Source of the DNA: Paraburkholderia panacisoli
Lineage (GTDB): Bacteria > Pseudomonadota > Gammaproteobacteria > Burkholderiales > Burkholderiaceae
NCBI RefSeq assembly: GCF_008369935.1
Contig: NZ_VTUZ01000007.1
Span: 1 to 64,000, forward strand
Direction of reading: 5' to 3'
Length of the DNA: 64,000 nt
Each line of letters opens with the position of its first letter. Position 1 is the first letter of the stretch. The notes under the pieces are model-generated. The model saw only the letters and a list, made by a program, of their open reading frames with translations. It made no database searches and had not been told where the DNA came from. Made by a program: the position numbers and the translations under genes. This document shows, one piece after another, positions 7,938-16,921 of the stretch.

Positions 7938-8888
7938 ATGTCACTCGATTCGAACTACCCACGCGATCTGATCGGCTACGGCCGCCACCCGGTGCACGCC
8001 AAGTGGCCGGGTCGAGCACGGGTCGCGGTGCAATTCGTCCTGAACTACGAAGAGGGCGGTGAAAATTGCGTGCTGCACGGCGATCCCGGCTCGGAGCAGT
8101 TTTTGTCGGAGATCGTCGGCGCGGCGTCCTTTCCGGCTCGCCACATGAGCATGGAGTCGATCTACGAATACGGCTCGCGCGCGGGCGTGTGGCGCATCCT
8201 GCGCGAATTCGAAAAGCGCAAGCTGCCGCTCACGGTGTTCGGCGTCGGCATGGCGATCGAACGGCATCCGGAAGTGGCACGCGCATTCGTCGAACTCGGT
8301 CATGAGATCGCGTGCCACGGCTATCGCTGGATTCACTATCAGGACGTGTCGCCGGAGCAGGAAGCGGAGCACATGCGGCTGGGCATGGAAGCGATCGAAC
8401 GCGTGACCGGTGAGCGGCCGCTCGGCTGGTACACCGGCCGTGACAGTCCGAACACGCATCGTCTGGTCGCCGAATACGGCGGCTTCCTGTACGACTCGGA
8501 TTACTACGGCGACGATCTGCCGTTCTGGATGGATGTCGAGGTCACGGGCGGCGCGAAGGTACCGCAACTGATCTTGCCGTACACGCTCGACACCAACGAC
8601 ATGCGCTTCGCGAGCCCGCAGGGCTTCAACACCGCGGACCACTTCTTTACCTATCTGCGCGACGCTTTCGACGTACTCTACGAAGAAGGCGACCAGGCGC
8701 CGAAGATGCTGTCGGTCGGCATGCATTGCCGCCTGCTCGGGCGTCCGGGACGTTTTCGCGCGCTGCAACGTTTTCTCGACCATATCGAACAGCACGATCG
8801 CGTGTGGGTCACGCGGCGCGTCGATATCGCGCGGCACTGGCGTGAACATCATCCTTACCAACAAGACAACCGCGAGGCGGCGGCATGA
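7938..8888 (+). CDS. puuE: Allantoinase, polysaccharide-deacetylase type (PuuE)
   Basis: A 316-aa cofactor-light allantoinase that opens allantoin to allantoate. It belongs to the NodB/polysaccharide-deacetylase fold, not the amidohydrolase superfamily. Diagnostic segments are GYGRHPVHAKWPG, VQFVLNYEEGGENCVLHGD, EIACHGYRWIHYQD and GWYTGRDSPNTHRLV. Length matches the Pseudomonas enzyme. Its last four bases (ATGA) overlap the start of uraD, so the two are translationally coupled. The ribosome site before 7938 is poor. Confidence 0.93.
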   Translation: MSLDSNYPRDLIGYGRHPVHAKWPGRARVAVQFVLNYEEGGENCVLHGDPGSEQFLSEIVGAASFPARHMSMESIYEYGSRAGVWRILREFEKRKLPLTVFGVGMAIERHPEVARAFVELGHEIACHGYRWIHYQDVSPEQEAEHMRLGMEAIERVTGERPLGWYTGRDSPNTHRLVAEYGGFLYDSDYYGDDLPFWMDVEVTGGAKVPQLILPYTLDTNDMRFASPQGFNTADHFFTYLRDAFDVLYEEGDQAPKMLSVGMHCRLLGRPGRFRALQRFLDHIEQHDRVWVTRRVDIARHWREHHPYQQDNREAAA

Positions 8889-9406
8889 AGGCGATGCAAT
8901 ACACTCTGGATCAACTCAACAGCATTTCGTCCGACGCGTTTGTCGCGGCGCTGTCGGGTATTTTCGAGCACTCGCCATGGGTCGCCGAAATCGCCGCGCA
9001 GCAGCGGCCGTTTGCCAGCGTCGACGAACTGCATCGCAAGATGTCGGGCATCGTCGAAACAGCGGGCGACGACAAGCAACTGGCGTTGATCAACGCGCAC
9101 CCGGAGCTTGCCGGCAAGGCCGCCGTGCGCGGCGAGCTGACCGCCGAATCGACACGCGAGCAAAGCGGCGCAGGTCTCGCGCAGTGCACGCAGGAAGAGT
9201 TCGACAAGCTGCTCGCGCTGAACAGCGCGTATCGCGCGAAGTTCGGCTTCCCGTTCATTCTCGCGGTGCGCGGCTACGACCGCCACGGCATCATCGCGAA
9301 CTTCGAGGCGCGAGTGAACAACAGCCGCGCCGACGAACTGCGCGCGAGCCTCGATCAGATCTACCGCATCGCACGTTTCCGGCTCGACGACCTGATCGAG
9401 GCGTAG
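8885..9406 (+). CDS. uraD: OHCU decarboxylase
   Basis: A 173-aa 2-oxo-4-hydroxy-4-carboxy-5-ureidoimidazoline decarboxylase, which yields S-allantoin, the third step of urate breakdown. The family hallmark [11 protein letters not shown] is present with its catalytic His, followed by [22 protein letters not shown]. The start overlaps the puuE stop by ATGA. It needs the products of puuD and uraH, which are on the opposite strand 4-6 kb away. Confidence 0.93.
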   Translation: MKAMQYTLDQLNSISSDAFVAALSGIFEHSPWVAEIAAQQRPFASVDELHRKMSGIVETAGDDKQLALINAHPELAGKAAVRGELTAESTREQSGAGLAQCTQEEFDKLLALNSAYRAKFGFPFILAVRGYDRHGIIANFEARVNNSRADELRASLDQIYRIARFRLDDLIEA

Positions 9407-9500
9407 ACCCCGGGCGCGCATCGACCTCGCGTCACGCACGCGTCCCGGAACTCGCACGGAAACGTTTTTCCAGCACCCACATATATCAAGGACGACTAAG

Positions 9501-10514
9501 ATGGCACTTCCGATTCTCGATCCCAACGCACCGGAATTCACGCGCCGCTTTGTGAACCTGGCGGACCCGCGTCTGGGCGCGCAGGCGCTCGAGGCCAGCG
9601 ACGATTTCTTCGCCCCGAAGGAACGCATGCTGAATCCGGAGCCGGCCGTCTTCATTCCCGGCAAGTACGACGACAACGGCAAGTGGATGGACGGCTGGGA
9701 AACCCGCCGCAAGCGCGCCACCGGCTACGACTGGTGCGTCGTGAAGCTGGCGCGTGCGGGCGTCATCAAGGGGCTCGACCTCGATACCAGCCACTTCACG
9801 GGCAACTTTCCGCCGGCGGCATCGGTGGAGGCGGCCCGCGTGGTGGACGGCACGCCGAACCAGTCGACGCAATGGACCGAGATCGTGCCGTCGACCACCT
9901 TGCAGGGCAATAGCCACCACTATCTGGAAGTCAACGACGCGAACGCGTACACGCATTTGCGCGTGAACATCTACCCGGACGGCGGGATCGCGCGTCTGCG
10001 GGTGTACGGTCAGCCGCAGGTCGACTGGGCCGGCGCGAGCCGCACCGAGCTGTTCGATCTGGCCGCGATGGAGAACGGCGCGTATCTGGTTGCGGCGAAC
10101 AATCAGCACTTCGGCGCGGCGTCGACGATCCTGATGCCGGGCCGCGGCGTGAACATGGGCGACGGCTGGGAGACGCGCCGCCGTCGCGAGCCCGGCAACG
10201 ACTGGGCAATCGTCGCGCTGGCGCAGCCGGGTGTGATCCGGAAGATCGAAGTCGATACGGCTCACTTCAAGGGCAACTATCCGGACCGCTGCTCGATCCA
10301 GGCCGCCTATGTGACGGGGGGCACCGACAGCTCGCTGGTCACCCAGGCGATGTTCTGGCCGGTGTTGCTCGGCGAGCAGAAGCTGCAGATGGACGAGCAG
10401 CATTACTTCGAAAGCGAGATCGCGGCGCTCGGTCCGGTCACGCATGTGCGCTTTAACATCATTCCCGACGGTGGCGTGTCGCGTCTGCGTCTGTGGGGTA
10501 CGCTCGCATCATGA
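9501..10514 (+). CDS. alc: Allantoicase
   Basis: A 337-aa allantoate amidinohydrolase that splits allantoate into ureidoglycolate and urea. It has two related jelly-roll halves, each with a [20 protein letters not shown] motif. The first half has [16 protein letters not shown] (about 61-80) and the second about 215-232. Each is followed by DTxHFxGNxP. Length is normal. It follows uraD by 94 bp, and its stop overlaps the allA ATG. Choosing allantoicase rather than allantoate amidohydrolase means the nitrogen leaves as urea. Confidence 0.93.
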   Translation: MALPILDPNAPEFTRRFVNLADPRLGAQALEASDDFFAPKERMLNPEPAVFIPGKYDDNGKWMDGWETRRKRATGYDWCVVKLARAGVIKGLDLDTSHFTGNFPPAASVEAARVVDGTPNQSTQWTEIVPSTTLQGNSHHYLEVNDANAYTHLRVNIYPDGGIARLRVYGQPQVDWAGASRTELFDLAAMENGAYLVAANNQHFGAASTILMPGRGVNMGDGWETRRRREPGNDWAIVALAQPGVIRKIEVDTAHFKGNYPDRCSIQAAYVTGGTDSSLVTQAMFWPVLLGEQKLQMDEQHYFESEIAALGPVTHVRFNIIPDGGVSRLRLWGTLAS

Positions 10515-11023
10515 AAACGCTCGCTATCGAACCGCTGACGAAGGAAGCGTTCGCCGCGTTCGGCGACGTGATCGAACTCGAAGGCGCGAAGCAGATTCCG
10601 ATCAATCTCGGCACGACGATCCGCTATCACGATCTCGCGAAAGTGGATGTGACCGACGAGAACGGCCGTACGCTGGTGAACCTGTTTCGCGGCCAGCCGC
10701 GCACGCTGCCGTTCGAAGTGAAGATGCTGGAACGTCATCCGCTCGGCAGCCAGGCGTTCGTGCCGCTGAACGACAAGCCGTATCTGGTGGTGGTGGCGCC
10801 GGCGGGCGAACTGGACGCGTCGCGGATTCGCGCGTTCGTCACGAACGGCTGGCAGGGCGTCAACTATGCGAAGGGCGTCTGGCATCATCCGCTGATCGCG
10901 TTGGGGGACGTGAGCGACTTTATCGTCGTGGATCGCGGCGGTGACGGGCTCAACCTGAATGAGCAGGATCTGGCCGAGTCGCTATGGCTCACCGAAGATG
11001 CGTTGAGTGCGGTCGCGGTCTGA
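10511..11023 (+). CDS. allA: Ureidoglycolate lyase
   Basis: A 170-aa enzyme of the AllA family that cleaves ureidoglycolate to glyoxylate and urea. Family signatures include [29 protein letters not shown] and WHHPLIAL, which includes a cupin-like active-site histidine pair. The ATG at 10511 overlaps the allantoicase stop (ATGA). This is the last gene of the plus-strand run; a strong hairpin follows. Confidence 0.93.
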   Translation: MKTLAIEPLTKEAFAAFGDVIELEGAKQIPINLGTTIRYHDLAKVDVTDENGRTLVNLFRGQPRTLPFEVKMLERHPLGSQAFVPLNDKPYLVVVAPAGELDASRIRAFVTNGWQGVNYAKGVWHHPLIALGDVSDFIVVDRGGDGLNLNEQDLAESLWLTEDALSAVAV

Positions 11024-11064
11024 GGCTGGCGACTTCGTCGTAGCAAGCTTGTGTTGATGAACAG

Positions 11065-11095
11065 AAAGCCCACGCGCATGTCGTGGGCTTTCGTA
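11065..11095. terminator. Hairpin between allA and hipA
   Basis: AAAGCCCACG (11065-11074) pairs with CGTGGGCTTT (11082-11091). The genes converge here, and both ends are T/A-rich, so it can act in both directions. Confidence 0.75.
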
Positions 11096-11138
11096 TTTGC
11101 GGACCTTGAAAGAGCAACGCGAGGCCGTGCTTCAGTGA

Positions 11139-12488
11139 TTAGCCGCGCTTGCCCAGCAGCGGTGAACGCCCAATCACTTCACGTGCCCGTTCAGGTGGCT
11201 CGGGATCGGAAAAGCCCGCGGCTTCGATTGCCGGTTTGAGTCCCTTGAATTGCAGGCTCTTCTTCGGCGAGCGCAACGACGCCATGCCGTCGTCCCACGC
11301 GTGCAGCATGTGTTTCGCAACCGTGCGCCACTGTGTTTCGTGGCGCGCCGCCTCGATCATTTCATGGCCGACCGCGACGGCCGAATCGCACAGCGCTTCG
11401 ACCATCTGCGCATACTGCCGCGGCGCGATGCCCATGCGCGTGTTGAAAAAGCGCTCCAGCGTTTTGCCGGCCGCCCAGGTCTTGCGGCCGTCGATCGGCA
11501 GACCCGGCGGATTGGCCGCGAAACGCGGATAGGCCTGCGTCGTGACGATGTCGTAGACAGGCGTGAACGCCACGTCGTCGACCGACGTATAGAACAGGGC
11601 AACGTTCTTCGTGTGGCAGTCCGCATTGCGCACGACGTAGTTCGTCAGCAGATGCCAGCCGAGCCGCTGGAGTTGCTCGCGCATGCGGTCGCGATCGAGC
11701 AGGTACGCTCGTGCGGCGTTGAGCATCTTTTCGCTGGTCGAATTGTATTTTTCGTGCGGCGGCAAACCCAGCAGTCCGCACATGTCTTCAACGCCATACG
11801 CCGGCAGTCCTTCGGCATCCACGTCGAAGCGCTCGACGATCAGCGCCCGGCCATCGTCCGACATTTGCGTGCGCGCCACCGGCGCGACGCCGAGCCGTTC
11901 GAGTACGCGCATCGAATAGAACTCGTTGAAGCCCAGAAACGGCGTGTTGTCGTCCGAGCCTTTGACGATGTGGCGGCTCGTCCGGAGGGTCGGCTTGCCG
12001 AGCGGCGTCGGCACGGCGGCGCCGGATGCCGCTTGCTGGGGCGCGATGAATTTCGGCACGACGCCCGAGATGGCCGCGCGCGCATATTCGCGTACCAGCT
12101 GCGCGAAATGTTCAGCGGTGTTGTCGCCGTGCAGGATGTCCTTTACGTCGAGCGCCTGCAGTTCGGTGCCCGGCGCGACGCCTTCGGGCGTCACGGTGAC
12201 GCGGCCGATCCCCATTGCCCCGACCACGGCGAGCAGCGACAGATCGGTGCCGTCGAGCAACGGGCCGAACTGCTCGCGGATCAGATTCAGCAGGTAGCCC
12301 TCGGGCAGGTTCTGCCGGAAGAACGGATGCAGGTCGCGCGGCCAGCGCCAGGCTTCTTCGCGCACCGGCATCGTGAGGCTGACGAAGTCGGCCGGGCGCG
12401 CGTCGGCGTTGTATTTGAGGACGTAATCGTCGCGCTCGCGAAACAGCGTGGCGACGTTCTGGCCCCGCACCTGGACGTCGAGCCTCAT
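11139..12488 (-). CDS. hipA: HipA-like serine/threonine kinase toxin
   Basis: A 449-aa protein of the HipA family of type II toxins. The best-studied member phosphorylates glutamyl-tRNA synthetase and induces persistence. The kinase core has NADCHTKN (about 288-295, catalytic Asp290) and TPVYDIV (Asp313, metal binding). The N-terminal barrel has GAMGIGRV, and AISGVVPKF (139-147) corresponds to the autophosphorylation loop region. Its ATG overlaps the hipB stop by 4 bp. Length is near E. coli HipA (440 aa) and all key residues are intact, so it is probably active. The pair is inserted between purine genes, consistent with horizontal gain. Confidence 0.9.
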   Translation of the reverse strand: MRLDVQVRGQNVATLFRERDDYVLKYNADARPADFVSLTMPVREEAWRWPRDLHPFFRQNLPEGYLLNLIREQFGPLLDGTDLSLLAVVGAMGIGRVTVTPEGVAPGTELQALDVKDILHGDNTAEHFAQLVREYARAAISGVVPKFIAPQQAASGAAVPTPLGKPTLRTSRHIVKGSDDNTPFLGFNEFYSMRVLERLGVAPVARTQMSDDGRALIVERFDVDAEGLPAYGVEDMCGLLGLPPHEKYNSTSEKMLNAARAYLLDRDRMREQLQRLGWHLLTNYVVRNADCHTKNVALFYTSVDDVAFTPVYDIVTTQAYPRFAANPPGLPIDGRKTWAAGKTLERFFNTRMGIAPRQYAQMVEALCDSAVAVGHEMIEAARHETQWRTVAKHMLHAWDDGMASLRSPKKSLQFKGLKPAIEAAGFSDPEPPERAREVIGRSPLLGKRG

Positions 12489-12751
12489 GGGTTCGCGTCC
12501 GGGCTGCGTTGTTCAGCGAGGATGTCTTCGAGCGTGCGCCCGTGTCCATGCTCGACGAACTTGAGGTCGTAGCCGGCCGCTTCGAGCAGACGCACCAGCA
12601 CGGACACGCTCATGTCGTTTCTGGCGAGCGTTTCCATGCGCGCGACGGTGGTGCGCGCGACGCCGGCGCGGCGCGCCAGTTCTTCCTGCGACAGGTTGTT
12701 TTCGCGCCGCAGCGCTTTCAGCATGTCCGATACGTCGGCGAGATTGGTCAT
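12485..12751 (-). CDS. hipB: HipB-like XRE antitoxin/repressor
   Basis: An 88-aa helix-turn-helix protein of the Xre/HipB type (NNLSQEELARRAGVARTTVA) with a short C-terminal tail. It should neutralise HipA and repress the operon. The ATG at 12751 is preferred over an in-frame TTG at 12763, because that TTG lies inside the first operator copy. A GGGG stretch about 10 bp upstream may serve as the ribosome site. The gene is coupled to hipA by an ATGA overlap. Confidence 0.88.
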   Translation of the reverse strand: MTNLADVSDMLKALRRENNLSQEELARRAGVARTTVARMETLARNDMSVSVLVRLLEAAGYDLKFVEHGHGRTLEDILAEQRSPDANP

Positions 12752-12888
12752 TTGTAGCCCCAAGGCATCAATTTTGCCGGATTGCAGTCATATTGTAGCC
12801 CATGAGACACAAAACGATTGGACGATATTGTGTCCCAACGGCTACATTTCACGCATCTTCCAATATTATTGTAGCCCTTGGGCGACAA
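12752..12888 (-). promoter_or_regulatory. Four-copy hipBA operator array
   Basis: Four 20-bp imperfect palindromes of form TTGTAGCCC-NN-GGGCTACAA start at 12752, 12793, 12828 and 12869 (spacings 41, 35 and 41 bp). The best is TTGTAGCCC-TT-GGGCGACAA (12869-12888, 8 of 9 pairs). The others keep TTGT at one end and CAA or ACA at the other. The first abuts the hipB start. E. coli hipBA is also controlled by four operators of different sequence, so cooperative HipB repression is the natural reading. Confidence 0.75.
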
Positions 12889-12932
12889 ACCGCCACTCGC
12901 GCATCCTCAGCGGCAACGTCCGCTGGACGGTC

Positions 12933-12968
12933 AAAAAAAACGGGCTTGCCGCTTGCGCGAAAAGCCCG
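12933..12968 (-). terminator. Terminator after puuD
   Basis: Reading the minus strand, CGGGCTT (12962-12968) pairs with AAGCCCG (12941-12947), followed by eight T (12933-12940). A second hairpin without a T-run (GCCGGAC/GTCCGGC, 12994-13012) lies between it and the puuD stop. Confidence 0.75.
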
Positions 12969-13029
12969 CTTCATCCTGCTGCATCGCCGGCGAGCCGGAC
13001 CTTAAGTCCGGCCGGCAGGCTGTTTCACC

Positions 13030-14223
13030 TTACTTCACCGCGCCGCCTTCGAACCATGCGGCGATCTTCATCCGTTCGTCGTCGGTCATGTGGGTGACGT
13101 TGCCGAGCGGCATCGCCTTCAACGTCACCGCCTGCTGATAGATCCGCTGCGCGTTCTGCGAGATCTCATCCGGCGTATCCAGCAGCACGCCGGCCGGCGC
13201 GCTGCCCATCATCGTCGGATGCGCGGAGTGGCAAGCCACGCAGCGCTGTTGCAGCACCGGCGCGATGTCGGCCACCTTGACCGACGGCGCGTTCGCGGCC
13301 TGCGCTTGCGGCACGATCGGCTTCGGCATGGTCCAGAAGAGCGCGCCGAACATCAGCACGATGCCGGCCAGCGGCAGATACCACAGCACCTGGCCACGGT
13401 GGCGCATCACGAAGAACTGGCGGATCAGCGCGCCGGCCAGCATGATGACCAGCAGCACGGCCCAGTTGTACGGATGCGTGTAGGTCATCGCGTAGTGGTT
13501 CGACAACATCGCGAACACCACCGGCAACGTGAAATACGTGTTGTGCACCGAGCGTTGCTTGCCGCGCTTGCCGTAGATCGGGTTCGGCGTGTTGCCCTTG
13601 AGCATCGCGTCGACCATCTTGCGCTGGCCCGGAATGATCACGAAGAACACGTTGGCCGACATGATCGTCGCCAGCATCGCGCCCATGATCAGGTAGGCCG
13701 CGCGGCCCGCGAAGATATGGCAGGCGAGCCACGCCGCGATCAGCACGTACACGCCGACGCAGATGCCGAGCACCTTGTCCTTGTTGCCGAGGATGCGGCA
13801 CAGCGAGTCGTACACGATCCAGCCGGCCGCGAGAAAGCCGAGCGCCGACGCGACGGCGACCACCGGGCCCATGTCGAGCACGTTCTTGTCGATCAGATAC
13901 GTGGACGGCGAGAACAGATAGAGCACGGTGAACAGACCAAAACCCGACAGCCACGTGGTGTACGACGGCCACTTCGACCAGTGCAGGTCATCCGGCATTT
14001 CGGGCGGCGCGACGGTGTACTTCTGCATGTTGTAGAAGCCGCCGCCGTGCACGTGCCACAGTTCGCCGAACACGCCGCGCCGGCGCTGGTTCGGGTCCGG
14101 CGGCGGTTTCAGGCTGTTGTCGAGCGCGACGAAGTAGAACGACTCGCCGATCCATGCAATCGCGGCGATGACATGGAACCAGCGGATCGCCAGGTTCAAC
14201 CAGTCGGTAATAAAGCCTTCCAT
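13030..14223 (-). CDS. puuD: Urate hydroxylase, membrane-bound with cytochrome c domain
   Basis: A 397-aa protein of the PuuD type, which oxidises urate to 5-hydroxyisourate at the membrane and passes electrons to a C-terminal cytochrome c. About eight to nine transmembrane segments fill residues 10-300. The N-terminus has IRWFHVIAAIAWIGESFYF, and HVHGGGFYN lies at about 57-65. The heme motif CVACH is at 328-332. It replaces the soluble cofactor-free uricase. It is on the opposite strand from the allantoin genes, and uraH lies upstream on its own strand, 288 bp away. Confidence 0.92.
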   Translation of the reverse strand: MEGFITDWLNLAIRWFHVIAAIAWIGESFYFVALDNSLKPPPDPNQRRRGVFGELWHVHGGGFYNMQKYTVAPPEMPDDLHWSKWPSYTTWLSGFGLFTVLYLFSPSTYLIDKNVLDMGPVVAVASALGFLAAGWIVYDSLCRILGNKDKVLGICVGVYVLIAAWLACHIFAGRAAYLIMGAMLATIMSANVFFVIIPGQRKMVDAMLKGNTPNPIYGKRGKQRSVHNTYFTLPVVFAMLSNHYAMTYTHPYNWAVLLVIMLAGALIRQFFVMRHRGQVLWYLPLAGIVLMFGALFWTMPKPIVPQAQAANAPSVKVADIAPVLQQRCVACHSAHPTMMGSAPAGVLLDTPDEISQNAQRIYQQAVTLKAMPLGNVTHMTDDERMKIAAWFEGGAVK

Positions 14224-14511
14224 GAAACTCCTCCACTTCTGATTCGTTGTACACGCGGTGACGTTCGGCGCCTGGGCGGATCCGGTTGATGGATCCCAAC
14301 GGGTACAGCGTCACCGCGCCGACTGCGGGGTCAAGGACGCGGCGCGCTCAGTTCGCACGGCGTCGTTCTTTTAATGGATCTCAGGTTCGGGTCGGTTCGG
14401 CTCGCGCGGTCGATTGCGTTTCGCGGGGTGCCCGGGGCTGTTGGCGGCTTGTTGCCATGAGCCAGCGGGCCTCTGCGCAATGCAATCGAGCGCGCCCTGC
14501 GCGGACGTCTC

Positions 14512-14865
14512 CTAGCTGCCTCGATACGTGCTGTACGACCACGGCGACACCAGCAGCGGCACGTGATAATGCGCAGCGGGATCGGCCACGCCGAAGCGCA
14601 GCACCACACGGTCGACGAAACGCGGTTGCGGCACCTTCGTGCCGATCGACGCGAAGTAATCGCCTGCGCCGAACACCAGTTCGTATTCGCCCGCGACGAG
14701 CGCGTCGCCTTCCAGCAGCGGCTCGTCGCAGCGGCCGTCGTCATTGGTACGGGTGGTTTTGAGCGCGCGGCGCGTATCGCCCGCGAGCACGAAGAGTTCG
14801 ACCTTGATGCCCGCGCCGGGACGGCCGTTCGCGGTGTCGAGCACGTGGGTAGTGAGCTTTCCCAT
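14512..14865 (-). CDS. uraH: 5-hydroxyisourate hydrolase
   Basis: A 117-aa transthyretin-like HIU hydrolase, the second step of urate degradation. The family signatures are GKLTTHVLDTANGRPG at the N-terminus, the internal Arg/His sites (YHVPLLVSPWSYSTY) and the diagnostic C-terminal YRGS. The ATG at 14865 is preferred over an in-frame TTG six bases earlier; AAGGAAAA precedes it. It is on the same strand as puuD, which uses its substrate-producing reaction. The 14224-14511 spacer shows no gene. Confidence 0.93.
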   Translation of the reverse strand: MGKLTTHVLDTANGRPGAGIKVELFVLAGDTRRALKTTRTNDDGRCDEPLLEGDALVAGEYELVFGAGDYFASIGTKVPQPRFVDRVVLRFGVADPAAHYHVPLLVSPWSYSTYRGS

Positions 14866-15421
14866 TCGCAATTTTCCTTATGTGAATGCGAGGTTTCGGC
14901 GGCGGCCCGATCCAGATACGTTTGCGGCGGATCGAGGCTCCACGTCAGTGGCTACATACCCGTCGGCGAATTGAAGCGAGCGCCGTGACATCCATTGTAA
15001 AAAGGTTGTTCCGTTCAGCGCGCGCGAGATAGGAAAGATAATACCTGGCACATGACGGACAGCCTGCTGAAAGCCGCAGCGCATCGACTCGTTCGATTTT
15101 TGACTACGCTTCGATCGTAGCGGCGCCAAAAAAGGCCCACTATATCGGCGGCGTGAAGTCGGGTATCGCATTGGCGCGAGTTGCCATGCTTATTTTGGCC
15201 GTCGAAGGTTACACCTGTGCGCCGCGCTGAAGACGGGCCGGAAGCGGTTCGACCGCGGCACAGCCCCGAAGGAAGTCCTCTCGGGGGGGAACACCCCGAA
15301 GACGGCGCAACGCGCTGGGTAACCGGGCCAACGGCGTTCGACGGGACGCGGCGGCACGGCTGGCGTGCCGTCACATCGCGTTCGGACGACTTTGCACGCA
15401 AGCATGACAGCGGAGAAACGA
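14866..15421. other. Divergent intergenic region between uraH and the deaminase gene
   Basis: 556 bp without a convincing gene. The region must hold promoters for both divergent purine genes. A short dyad CTACG-N7-CGTAG (15104-15120) is the only symmetric site I could pick out. A GGAG about 8 bp before 15422 serves the deaminase start. Confidence 0.4.
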
Positions 15422-16816
15422 ATGACGATGGAACAGGCGGCGCAACAGCCGGGTAAGAAAAAAACGATGCTGGTGAAGCATGCGGACGTGCTGGTCACGA
15501 TGGACGGCGCCCGGCGCGAGTTGCGCGACGCTGGTCTGTATATCGAGGACAACCGCATCGTCGCGGTCGGACCCACGGCGCAATTGCCGCAGACGGCCGA
15601 CGAAGTGCTGGACATGCGCGGACACCTGGTGATCCCAGGGCTGGTGAACACGCACCACCACATGTACCAGAGTCTCACGCGCGCGATTCCCGCCGCGCAG
15701 AACGCCGAGTTGTTCGGCTGGCTCACCAGCCTGTACAAGGTGTGGGCGAACCTCACGCCGGAGATGATCGAAGTCTCGACGCTGACGGCGATGGCCGAGC
15801 TGCTGCTGTCCGGTTGCACGACCTCGAGCGACCATCTGTATATCTATCCGAACGGCAGCCGGCTCGACGACAGCATCGCCGCGGCGCGCAGGATCGGCAT
15901 GCGCTTTCACGCGGCGCGCGGCAGCATGAGCGTGGGGCAGAAGGACGGCGGCCTGCCGCCGGATTCGGTGGTCGAGCGTGAAGCGGACATCCTGAAGGAC
16001 ACGCAGCGGCTGATCGAGACGTATCACGACGAAGGGCGCTACGCGATGCTGCGCGTGGTGGTCGCGCCATGCTCGCCGTTCTCGGTGAGCCGCGACCTGA
16101 TGCGCGAGTCGGCGGCGATGGCGCGCCAGTACGGCGTATCGCTGCATACGCACCTCGCCGAGAACGTCAACGACATCGCGTACAGCCGCGAGAAGTTCGG
16201 CATGACGCCGGCGGAGTATGCGGAAGACCTCGGCTGGGTCGGCCACGATGTGTGGCATGCGCACTGCGTGCAACTCGACGACGCCGGCATCGCATTGTTC
16301 GCGCGCACCGGCACCGGCGTCGCGCACTGTCCGTGTTCGAACATGCGGCTCGCGTCGGGCATCGCGCCGGTCAGGCGGATGCGGCTCGCGGGCGTGCCGG
16401 TGGGGCTGGGCGTCGACGGTTCGGCTTCGAACGACGGCGCGCAGATGGTGGCCGAAGTGCGCCAGGCGCTGCTATTGCAGCGCGTCGGTTTCGGGCCGGA
16501 TGCGATGACCGCGCGCGAGGCGCTGGAAATCGCCACGCTAGGCGGCGCGAAGGTGCTCAACCGCGACGACATCGGCGCACTCGCGCCCGGTATGGCGGCG
16601 GACTTCGTGTCGTTCGATTTGCGTCAACCGCTGTTTGCGGGCGCGCTGCACGACCCAGTTGCGGCGCTGGTATTCTGCGCGCCGTCGCAAGTGAGCCATA
16701 GCGTGATCGGGGGCAAGGTGATCGTGAAGGACGGGCAGTTGACGACGCTCGACCTCGGACCGGTCATCGAGCAGCACAACCGGCTGGCGAAGATGCTTTA
16801 CGAAGCGGCGGCGTAA
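15422..16816 (+). CDS. 8-oxoguanine/guanine deaminase (ATZ/TRZ amidohydrolase)
   Basis: A 464-aa amidohydrolase of subtype III. Metal ligands are visible at NTHHHMYQS (His78-80), THLAEN, HAHCVQLDD and the terminal Asp in GVDGSASND. The sequence around GTGVAHCPCSNMRLASG and GVDGSASNDGAQMVAEVRQ agrees with 8-oxoguanine deaminases, which form urate directly from 8-oxoguanine. Guanine deaminase or an s-triazine hydrolase is less likely. The ATG at 15422 is preferred because of the GGAG before it. Feeding urate to puuD explains its place here. Confidence 0.82.
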   Translation: MTMEQAAQQPGKKKTMLVKHADVLVTMDGARRELRDAGLYIEDNRIVAVGPTAQLPQTADEVLDMRGHLVIPGLVNTHHHMYQSLTRAIPAAQNAELFGWLTSLYKVWANLTPEMIEVSTLTAMAELLLSGCTTSSDHLYIYPNGSRLDDSIAAARRIGMRFHAARGSMSVGQKDGGLPPDSVVEREADILKDTQRLIETYHDEGRYAMLRVVVAPCSPFSVSRDLMRESAAMARQYGVSLHTHLAENVNDIAYSREKFGMTPAEYAEDLGWVGHDVWHAHCVQLDDAGIALFARTGTGVAHCPCSNMRLASGIAPVRRMRLAGVPVGLGVDGSASNDGAQMVAEVRQALLLQRVGFGPDAMTAREALEIATLGGAKVLNRDDIGALAPGMAADFVSFDLRQPLFAGALHDPVAALVFCAPSQVSHSVIGGKVIVKDGQLTTLDLGPVIEQHNRLAKMLYEAAA

Positions 16817-16921
16817 CAGGGAAAAAGCGGGAGAACAGAGCCGGGTTGGGGGCGGCCGCGCCATCGTCATGCACGGCATGGCCGCCCGCTACCGTCGGTG
16901 AAAAGCGGGCGGTGAAAAGCG

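Noticed and set aside
16850..16887. GGGCGGCC/GGCCGCCC stem between the deaminase and LysR genes as a terminator
   Set aside because: Arms are 22 bp apart and no T-run follows; may be simple GC-rich sequence.
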